Assembly: GCA_950097015.1 (NCBI GenBank)
Contig: CATNEN010000038.1
Coordinates: 7,190,001-7,254,000 of the forward strand
DNA: 64,000 nt
Origin: Macrostomum hystrix
Taxonomy: Eukaryota; Platyhelminthes; Macrostomidae
Direction: 5' to 3'
The notes under the pieces were generated by a model. It did no database searches, had not been told where the DNA came from, and saw only the letters and a program-made list of their open reading frames with translations. Made by a program: the position numbers and the translations under genes. Positions 56,429 to 64,000 of this stretch are shown piece by piece (the stretch's first letter is position 1; the number at the start of each line of letters is the position of its first letter).

Positions 56429-56569
56429 CTACCTATCTATCTGACGGAGTGGGGCTGGTGCTGGTTCCGGAGGTAATTGATTTTGCACGAAGTTCCTGGG
56501 CTTTTGTGGCGGGCCAAAAGGCACAAATTTTGACCAGAATAGACTCAAACGGGGAGTAGACTCAAAAGA

Positions 56570-57165
56570 GTTCCAAGCCAACAATTTTCGCCGTCGTCCC
56601 GTGCTCAAGTCAGTGCGCGGCTCTCTGTCTCGTTTCTCTCTTCGCCCCCCCCTCCGTCCCTCCCCAGCAGCAGCATCGGGATAAGATGCCAAATATTCCG
56701 GGTGCACACTCCGCGAATAGTAAAAATGGGCGACACACGCACACACATACACAAACATTCGGGCGCCCTAGAGTTAAAAGTACATTGCACAGCGAGCCAG
56801 CGCGGCCCAACCCGATCCGAACGGCTCGAACTCGCCCCTCCCCCCCGCCCGCTTTGGTGGCGCTCCGCTGCGCGTGCAGGCCCACTAAATCCTGCCTTGC
56901 CTACCAAAAAAGATTCTCCCGCGGCGGCGTCCCCTCTCGGCGCTGGCCATTCTCCAAAAGTAGTCTACTCTCTTCTCTCGGCCTCTCCGCACTTTAGCAG
57001 CCGCCAAGGTCCGGCCAGGCCCAGGCATATCTTTATCTCCCTCCCACCCCACACACAGCTCCCAGGAGATCCTGTGCAGCCAGCTTTATCACCTCTGGCG
57101 CTTTGCCCGATTCCACAAGCCCAGATTCTCCCATAGGTATTCGGGCGTGGCGCCTTCAGTCAACA
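56570..57165. promoter_or_regulatory. GC-rich, CpG-containing block
   Basis: C-rich and CpG-containing sequence (CCGCGGCGGCGTCCCC, CCCCTCCCCCC tracts), unlike the AT-rich surroundings. It lies between the minus-strand PDZ gene and the plus-strand TIR gene, so it is a candidate promoter or 5'-UTR region of the multi-PDZ gene. No start site can be called. Confidence 0.3.
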
Positions 57166-57208
57166 TCAGCAGCAGCAGCATCAGCAGCAGCAGCAGCAGC
57201 AGCAACAA
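57165..57208. repeat. (CAG)n tract
   Basis: ATCAGCAGCAGCAGCATCAG, then about eight more CAG and CAA triplets. It is not in a supported exon. Confidence 0.85.
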
Positions 57209-57404
57209 GTGCTGTTACGATGAAAAAAAATCTGTTTGCTCGTTTCAAATAACGCGCTGTACATGCCGCTGTCTTTGCATGCATCATGCAGTCTGCAGAC
57301 CTGACATTTTTCATAACTTATAACCAAATCCGCGACATTTAATTGGGCCTTTTGTGAACCCATGCAAAAAAACGAACACATTCTTTGGGTCTCGCCAAAG
57401 GACG

Positions 57405-57490
57405 CCGGCTTTCCCCGTGGTGTCGCGAATCGAACCCTTGACTTTTAAGTCGTGAGTCTGACGCTCTATCCACTAGGCAACAACCCAAAC
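57405..57490 (-). mobile_element. tRNA-like head of SINE-A (or a tRNA pseudogene)
   Basis: Minus strand reads GTTGCCTAGTGGATAGAGCG (A box) and AAGGGTTCGATTCGCG (B box), near a tRNA in length. No SINE body is visible beside it, so a decayed tRNA gene is possible. Confidence 0.6.
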
Positions 57491-59601
57491 ATGGATGGTA
57501 GAGAGTTGAAATATGAAGATTGATTGATTGATACAAGCAGATTAGATTAGATCGAGATATATAAACTTGAAATAATATAACACTTGTTGATACTTGGATC
57601 TAGCTCACCAGTTGCTCGTCCTCATGGCACAGCAAGTCCGTAGCGGCGCCAGCTGTTTTGTCTCTGTCGTCGCTAAACGTACGATACTTCACAGTCAGTT
57701 TTTGTATTTTGAAATTCTGTCGAGCTCCGATGCAAGCAGTTATATTTGGCAGTGCTCTGGCAGATTTCGCTGGTTAGTGCTCTCCTTTAGCCCCAGCATA
57801 CTGTCTCTAACTCTGCCTTCGCGGGCCAGCCAATCAGAGTGCAGCAGTGTTGTGTTGCTGTGTTCACGTTGAGGTCCATGCGAAAACAGGTTTACCAGAC
57901 GATTTCATTGGCTAGGCTATAGAGTACTCTCAAAACTCCGAACCTTATTTTTCCGTAGCCAACGAAATGGTGGCAAAATGATAAATTACGAGTATTCAGA
58001 CTAGCAAAGCAATAGTAAGTTATCAAGCAGACAAATCTGTCTCGACTAGAATTTCGTCAGTTACAATCGTTTTTTAGTACGCTGCAGAATTCGTTGCGAT
58101 CTATAAAGTATACTCAAAAAGTAAGGAAGCATAAAAAAAATTCGTCTGGCACACAATTAAATTATTACGATTTTTTCTGTTAATTACTCCATTATTGATA
58201 TGAGACAGATAAATATGTGTCTACTTAAGACAGTACTCCATTTACTAATTTACTGCTACTGAATGTAGTGGTTCTTTGAGACATAATTTTTATCTAATAA
58301 GTTATTAGGTGCACATGTAGTCAATATTATATTTTTTAAAACGACTATTTTAAAGAATGGGTAGACTTAAACATAGAAAATATATATTCATATATTTATC
58401 TATATATCAATCATATTCTATCGTCGAGGGCTCTATAGCGCACATTAGTCCCTAGCTTCGGTCTGCTGTTCTTGCCTTTTTACCTAGCGGAATCGGGGAT
58501 GAGTTGTAGCAATAAGTTAAAACAAATTCCCAACATTTATTGCCTAAAAATACCATCGAGGTAAGATTCAGCCCTGAATTCCAATGCGGAAAAAATGTAA
58601 AAGCACTTAAAAGAGCTTTATATCTGAAAATTGAAACTTTTTTGCATACACTAGATTTTGGCTACAATTTCAACTCATAGGTTTAATCTGCTTTTTTGGG
58701 GATTACGTGAAATGTGGGGATAATGTCAGTCAAATTGATTGGTAATAAAAAATTATAAAATCATCGTCTATTCAAAGCGGAAGTAGTTTTACAGTAAAAT
58801 TTTAAAAAAGTCTTTCAAATTTCTGTTATTATTTTTTCTTTTTTTCAACTGTGTTTTTATATTTAGTCAATTAAGATTTTCATTTTTAGTATATTAGATA
58901 ATTCTTTTTCTGTTTAAGTTATGTGATTTTATCAATTAACCGAAATTTTCTCATTCAAATAGAAAAAGCTGTATTAATAGCAAGTATTTTTAGATGCATA
59001 CTTTTGTGGTGAAGAATTATAATCCTTGTCATCATTTTATGTAACATTCAACAGGATTTAATTTCATGATTTGAGATAACTTTGTTAGGTTTCTTCCAAT
59101 TATTTACTAATTTGCGTTTAGCATCCAGCACAACATGATCAATGTAAACTACAGAGCTAAACTTTACATTTGATTGATATTTATTTGATAGACTTATTTG
59201 AGTATTTTACAAGGTGTAGCCAATAAATAGTGACTTTAATCACGAGCCTTCGTCTTTGAGTTGAAAATTTATACAAAAAATTATATAGCTCGTATCGATA
59301 TTTAAGCTAAGAAAAACATACTAAAAATGAAATACGTTTTCATGTGAATTTATAATAGAAATTAACAAAAAATATACTAGTATACACGCAATCAGAGGTT
59401 ATTGATTTCATTTAACATTTATCAGCAATGTGAACAGAAAAGACGAGATTTTTCGCATTCGTTCAAACAGATTTTTCAAATAACTGTCACGTCTGATGCT
59501 TAAATTTTTAATAAAAATGTTTCGAAGTTAGTCTTAAAAAATTATTTTAGGCTTTTCAGGCGCTACCCCTCGATTCGCGACTCGATGTCACTCGGTCGCG
59601 A
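57491..59601. other. AT-rich 5' flank of the TIR gene
   Basis: 58000-59540 is very AT-rich without coding frames. Acceptor-like TTATTTTAG and CTTTTCAG lie at about 59549 and 59557, 45-55 bases before the start codon, so a non-coding 5' exon or trans-splicing is possible. Confidence 0.4.
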
Positions 59602-60186
59602 ATGGGTAATATCTGCTCGCGCCTCTTAGACCAGCTGAAGCAGCAACAGCAGCAGCTTGGGCCACTGATTCCCCTGCTGAAGGAGCTCTACGAAGTCTAC
59701 AACATTACGAGCCGCGAGTTTCCTATCGAAGCGGAGCGCGATCTCGCCTGCAAGGCGCTGGCTCACGCGCTGGTCAGCGCAGCTGGCGGTGAAGTTATTC
59801 GCCGACTGGTGCAGCTGCTGGAGTCGATCATCGCGCAGCACGCGGCCAGAGGCGACTTTGAAGCTTCGCCGGACAATAAGACGGTCGTCTCACTGCTTCT
59901 GCGAGGCTTTCACAACTTTTCCGACTGCAGCGTTGATTTCGTGCGCGCCTTGGCCGCTTCTGAGGCCTTTTGCCGCGGCTGCTGCCTAAAGGTGCTGAAT
60001 AACTGGACTCCGCTGTTTCTCCAGGGTCGGCTGGGCGCGGAGGCAGGCCAAAGCCTGCGCCGCCTGATAGACATCCTGTACAATGCCTACTTCAAGCTCG
60101 ACACCGAGACGGACTCTCACCTCGCCGCTTACGACTTTGTAGAACCAGCCAAGCCGTTGCTGAGGTCATCGGACGAGAGAATGTCC
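59602..60186 (+). CDS. TIR gene exon 1: N-terminus and ARM-like helices
   Basis: 195 codons; the donor is TCC|GTGAGT at 60187. It starts MGNICSRLLDQL, then a Gln run and helical segments such as VVSLLLRGFHNFSDC and SLRRLIDILYNAYFKL. The start is chosen because the downstream frame is open from this Met and the myristoylation motif fits. Upstream, the sequence turns AT-rich and non-coding. Confidence 0.87.
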
Positions 60187-63127
60187 GTGAGTTATGTTAC
60201 TATTTCTTGACCTCGCTCAAATGGTAGCCCTACTAAACTTGTTGAGTCTTGGAGCAATGTAAAGCTACCCAGCCTTCGGACGCCGGAGGGGCTTCAACGA
60301 ACGTGTAATCAGTAATTCACGCCCCTCAAATGTTTTATGCCTTGTCTACCCCTTAAAAGAATCAGCTGCTTTGACGTCAGACGTTGCAGCTGTGTCACTC
60401 GAGAAATTTTCAATTCTGATCGCTCTTGCGGCTTAAAATCCTGTTGACGCAAGTGCCGAATACAACTCAAAATAAATCGCGCCCGCAGTTCTCCGCTCTG
60501 CTTCTGGTTTGCTTCGCTTTGGACGAAAGCAAAGCGGAGTTTTACCTGGGTCAGAAGGAGTCCATCTCTTTGCTCATCAACACCCTAAATCGTTCAATTG
60601 GCAGCAAGAATCGACGCTATTTAGGCTACCACACCTTGGAGCTCGCCAAATGTAAGCCTGGACTCGAATATTTTTTTACATACACCTGAGGGCTGCGGGC
60701 AATGGCGCATCATTTGGTCTTCGTGACACTAGACCTGTAACTAGCGAGGAGGCAATTCTGCCCGTTTCGCTGACTCCTGAGCACACACGCACACAGATAC
60801 CGTACGCAGGCACATACTAACAGGGGTGTCTACATCTGCCCAGACTTTCTCATCGTCAGGCAGTGTACACTCTCACTGTGCCTTGGAGGTTGTCCCCTTA
60901 AAGGGCGTTAATGCACGAAAATTAATGAATGCTTGTGGCCTCGCTGCGGAATCGAGCTCAGGGACCTTGGATCTTCACAACGTCCACCATCACAGAAAGG
61001 CATTACTTTGCCTCTCGTAGTGAGGTGAAAAATGAACTGTAGCTCGTACCTAGGGGATGCTATCACTTACAACGAACCCACCACAAACCGACCAGGTGTC
61101 AACCGCATCGCTCTGAACGACATTAACAAGGAGCTGCTCGTGGAGCTGAAGCTTTTACCTGTCCTTCATCGCCTCCTGGACGGCGGCAAACCGGACGAGA
61201 TGGGTGCGGCCGTCAATGTGCTGTTCACGCTAAGCTTCAACCAGGTGGTGCGCGATCAAGTAGGTCGCGAGTTCGCGGCCAAGCTAGGCAAGCTGGCCAC
61301 AGAGTCTCGCTGGTCCGGCCTTGACTCGCTGCAGGGCCTGCTGTTCAAGCTGAACTCGCCAGCTGCCGGGTCGCCGCCCGCTGGCCAGGCCATGGGAAAG
61401 CTGACCTCGGCCAAAGCCAAGAAGGCTCCAGTGGGCGCACGAGGCGACGCCGCTCCCGATGCCGTCGAGACAGCAAGCAGCAGCGCATTCCACGTGATGA
61501 TCAGCTATCAGCATGAGTCTAAGGAGCTGGTGTCACGAATTCGGGAACAGTTAAAGCTAAATGGAGTGAAAGTGAGAAGCCTTGAGCACAAAATTTGCTA
61601 CTCATAAGTAGTTCTTAAAAAAAATATAATTTTTAAAGTTGCTCTTATTAAAGCGGAATTCATCCTGGTCTCATAGGTGTGGATCGACTACGAGCAGATG
61701 ACGGATGGATCGACCCTGAGTGCAATGGCCGACGCCGTGGAGAACTCGGCCATTGTGCTCATGTGCATGTCCCGCCGCTACAAGGACAGCAACAACTGCC
61801 GCCTGGGTGAGTGCCTGCTCACACATGCCCTAGCCTCACCCCCACCTGTTCTAACCTGACCTCCAGCTGTTCTAAACTGACCCCCACCTGTTCTAAACTG
61901 ACTTCCTCCTGTTCTAAACTGACCCCCACCTGTTCTAAACTGACTCCCTCCTGTTCTAAACTGACCCCCTGTTCTTAACTGACCCCACCTGTTCTAAACT
62001 GACCTCCACCTGTTCTAAACTGACCCCCACCTGTTCTAACCTAACCTTCACCTGTTCTACACTGACCCCCCTGTTCTTAACTGACCCCACCTGTTCTAAA
62101 CTGACCTCCACCTGTTCTAAACTGACCCCCACCTGTCCTTACCTGACACCCCCTGTTCTTAACTGACCCCGACCTGTTCCATTAACCTGACCCCGACCTG
62201 TTCCATTAACCTGAACCCCACCTGTTCCATTAACCTGACACCGACCTGTTCCATTAACCTGACCCCCACCTGTTCCATTAACCTGACCCCCACCTGTTCT
62301 TAACTGAACCCCACCTGTTATATTAGCCTGACCCCCACGTGTCCTAACCTGACCCTCACCTGTAATAACTTGACCCCCACCTGTAATCACTTGCCCCCCA
62401 CCTGTAATAACTTGACCCTCACCTGTAATAACTTGCCCCCACCTGTAATAACTTGCCCCCCACCTGTAATAACTTGACCCTCACCTGACATAACCTGACC
62501 CCTACCTGTAGAAACCTGACCCCCACCTTAAATAACCTGACCCCAGAGGCGGAGTACGCGCACCGCAGCAACAAGAAGCTGATTCCGCTGCTGATGGAGC
62601 GCGGCTACAAGCCCAATGGCTGGCTTGGCCTCATCCTGGGTGCTGGGCTGTACCACGACTTCTCCGGCAAATATCCCTTCGAGGCCAAGCTGCCGGAGCT
62701 GCTGAGCGCGATTCGTAAGTTTCTCGAACTCGACTCCGTCGACGCCGCCCCGCGGCCTGTCGGACAGTCGCGGCAGAATCAAGCGACGCCGACTGGCCCG
62801 AAGCCCGCAGTCAGCCGGCTGGAACACGAGATGCCGACCCCGCCACCGCCTCCGCTGCCGCCGATTGTTGGCAAGTTGGAGAAATCTTTGACAGACATTA
62901 GTGCCTGGACTGCCGTCGACATTGACGCGTGGCTGGGCCGGAGGAGCGACGGCCAGGCGATGATTCAGTGGCTGCGCGGTCGCCGACTGACCGGGGTGGC
63001 TCTAAGGGTGCTGCTGGACATGCGCAAGCGGGCGCCGCAAGCCTTCTACGCCACGGTTGAGAAACACTTCGACTTCGGCGAGTTTGCACTGATGGCCGAG
63101 TTTATCAACGCCTTGGAGGAGCTGTGA
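59602..63127 (+). CDS. ARM-TIR-SAM-like protein with N-myristoylation signal, five exons
   Basis: Gene-level entry: exons 59602-60186, 60489-60651, 61096-61571, 61677-61806 and 62547-63127 give 1935 bases, 644 residues plus stop, all GT-AG and in phase. Residues 1-6 are MGNICS, a good N-myristoylation motif (Gly2, Ser6) with Cys5 for palmitoylation. Residues 30-330 are helical ARM-like. TIR runs from about 380 (FHVMISYQHESKELV) to 508. The C-x-x-E glutamate of TIR NAD-cleaving enzymes is Glu452 (CRLEAEYA). A linker with PTPPPPPLPP precedes a SAM-like end (SAWTAVDIDAWLG, GVALRVLLDM). SARM1 has ARM-SAM-SAM-TIR; here the SAM-like part follows TIR. NAD cleavage is inferred, not shown. An out-of-frame upstream ATG at 59585 overlaps the start and could lower translation. 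Confidence 0.9.
60489..60651 (+). CDS. TIR gene exon 2: ARM-like
   Basis: The acceptor ends GCCCGCAG and the donor is AAAT|GTAAGC, phase 1. It reads FSALLLVCFALDESKAEFYL, GQKESISLLINTLNRSIGSK and YLGYHTLELAK, with typical ARM-type amphipathic helices. Confidence 0.87.
60680..60995 (-). mobile_element. SINE-B inserted in TIR intron 2
   Basis: CATCATTTGGTCTTCGTGAC, GCTGACTCCTGAGCACACAC, CACTGTGCCTTGGAGG, GCTGCGGAATCGAGCTCAGG. It accounts for most of the 444-bp intron, so that intron was probably about 130 bp before insertion. Confidence 0.85.
61096..61571 (+). CDS. TIR gene exon 3: last ARM-like helices, linker, start of TIR
   Basis: The acceptor ends CGACCAG and the donor is AAA|GTGAGA. It reads ELKLLPVLHRLLDGGKPDEM, GAAVNVLFTLSFN, then a basic Ala/Gly linker (SAKAKKAPVGARGDAAPD), then the first TIR strand and helix HVMISYQHESKELVSRIREQ. 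Confidence 0.9.
61677..61806 (+). CDS. TIR gene exon 4: TIR core
   Basis: The acceptor ends GTCTCATAG and the donor is CTGG|GTGAGT. It reads VWIDYEQMTDGSTLSAMADA, then VENSAIVLMCMSRRYKDSNN, CRL. The final G joins AG of the next exon to form the GAG codon of Glu452, so the likely catalytic residue is split by this intron. Confidence 0.9.
61830..62546. repeat. 19-25-bp minisatellite filling TIR intron 4
   Basis: About 35 imperfect units of the CTGACCCCCACCTGTTCTAA type, grading through CCATTAAC and TAATAACTTG variants. The last unit TAACCTGACCCCAG is the splice acceptor itself. The array starts about 25 bases after the donor. Confidence 0.95.
62547..63127 (+). CDS. TIR gene exon 5: end of TIR, Pro-rich linker, SAM-like C-terminus
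   Basis: The acceptor is CTGACCCCAG, itself the last unit of the intronic minisatellite. It reads EAEYAHRSNKKLIPLLMERG, GLILGAGLYHDF, then PTPPPPPLPP and the SAM-like segment, ending FINALEEL and TGA at 63125. A 32-bp tandem array starts at the stop codon. Confidence 0.9.
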
Positions 63128-64000
63128 ATGCGTTGCATCACCAAGTGGTTGAACTGTGAATGAGTTGCATCACCAAGTGGTTGAACTGTGAATGAGTTGC
63201 ATCACCAAGTGGTTGAACTGTGAATGAGTTGCATCACCAAGTGGTTGAACTGTGAATGAGTTGCATCACCAAGTGGTTGAACTGTGAATGAGTTGCATCA
63301 CCAAGTGGTTGAACTGTGAATGAGTTGCATCACCAAGTGGTTGAACTGTGAATGAGTTGCATCACCAAGTGGTTGAACTGTGAATGAGTTGCATCACCAA
63401 GTGGTTGAACTGTGAATGAGTTGCATCACCAAGTGGTTGAACTGTGAATGAGTTGCATCACCAAGTGGTTGAACTGTGAATGCGTTGCATCACCAAGTGG
63501 TTGAACTGTGAATGAGTTGCCTCATCAACTGGGTGAGCTGTGAATGAGTTGCCTCATCAACTGGGTGAGCTGTGAATGAGTTGCCTCATCAACTGGGTGA
63601 GCTGTGAATGCGTTGAATCACCAAGTGGTTGAACTGTGAATGAGTTGCCTCATCAACTGGGTGAGCTGTGAATGAGTTGCCTCATCAACTGGGTGAGCTG
63701 TGAATGCGTTGAATCACCAAGTGGTTGAACTGTGAATGAGTTGCGTCATCAACTGGGTGAGCTGTGAATGAGTTGCCTCATCAACTGGGTGAGCTGTGAA
63801 TGAGTTGCCTCATCAACTGGGTGAGCTGTGAATGCGTTGAATCACCAAGTGGTTGAACTGTGAATGAGTTGCCTCATCAACTGGGTGAGCTGTGAATGAG
63901 TTGCCTCATCAACTGGGTGAGCTGTGAATGAGTTGCCTCATCAACTGGGTGAGCTGTTAATGAGTTGCCTCATCAACTGGGTGAGCTGTGAATGAGTTGC
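63121..64000. repeat. 32-bp array starting at the TIR gene stop codon
   Basis: About 27 units with two variants, TTGCATCACCAAGTGGTTGA and TTGCCTCATCAACTGGGTGA, each followed by an (A/G)CTGTGAATG(A/C)G step. The gene's last bases GAGCTGTGAATG are the first such step, so the unit includes the end of the coding sequence. It runs off the right edge. Confidence 0.96.

Larger units (their letters stand above)
55248..56450 (+). mobile_element. Putative retroelement 3' region ending in (TATC)n
   Basis: A roughly 1-kb unit with the Cys-rich triplication and the hammerhead-like core runs directly into a TATC microsatellite (56274-56442). The same tetranucleotide precedes the unit at 55039-55247. Retroelements of the Penelope or retrozyme type can carry hammerheads (family knowledge). 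No reverse transcriptase is present, so it would be a truncated or non-autonomous copy. Confidence 0.4.

Overview
The window is metazoan nuclear DNA. It has split genes with GT-AG introns, tRNA-derived SINEs, a mariner transposon and many minisatellites, and no prokaryotic gene organisation. I cannot name the species. The gene families (MPDZ/PATJ-type multi-PDZ scaffold, ARM-TIR protein) and the SINE/mariner content fit an invertebrate, possibly a lophotrochozoan or flatworm, but that is inference.

Layout. From 44806 down to 2143 the minus strand carries a large multi-PDZ gene. I rebuilt 25 exons that stay in one frame for about 2005 codons and match the order PDZ2 to PDZ11 of vertebrate MPDZ (MUPP1). 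The 3' end (PDZ12-13 equivalents) lies beyond the left edge. PDZ1 and the L27 domain were not found; 44.8-57 kb holds only weak candidate upstream exons. In the intron that splits PDZ4 (23156-30430), an intronless ankyrin-repeat gene (24370-28287) lies on the opposite strand. At the right end (59602-63127, plus strand) a five-exon gene encodes a 644-residue protein with an N-myristoylation signal, an ARM-like N-terminal half, a TIR domain keeping the C-x-x-E glutamate, a proline-rich linker and a SAM-like C-terminus.

Repeats. More than 20 tandem arrays, with periods mostly 15, 19-21, 32, 43 and 56-57 bp, fill roughly a quarter of the window and most of the longer introns. Several start exactly at a gene boundary. 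In at least three introns the first repeat unit is the 5' splice site itself. One TIR-gene intron is a repeat running into its own acceptor. Another array starts at the TIR gene's stop codon. The longest apparent reading frames in the window are artefacts of arrays whose period is a multiple of three, or of arrays lacking stops.

Mobile DNA. There are two tRNA-derived SINE families (A and B), one A copy having an 11-bp target duplication and an (ATT)n tail. There is a TA-flanked, 5'-defective mariner (39671-40738), an 879-bp element with about 140-bp inverted ends and a broken coding fragment, a 256-bp foldback palindrome, a dispersed repeat family (C), and a putative retroelement 3' end with a hammerhead-ribozyme-like core running into a (TATC)n tail (56235-56450).

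The multi-PDZ product would act as a scaffold at cell junctions or the apical polarity complex. The TIR protein may be a membrane-tethered signalling NADase-type protein. Nothing in the sequence ties the two together beyond proximity.
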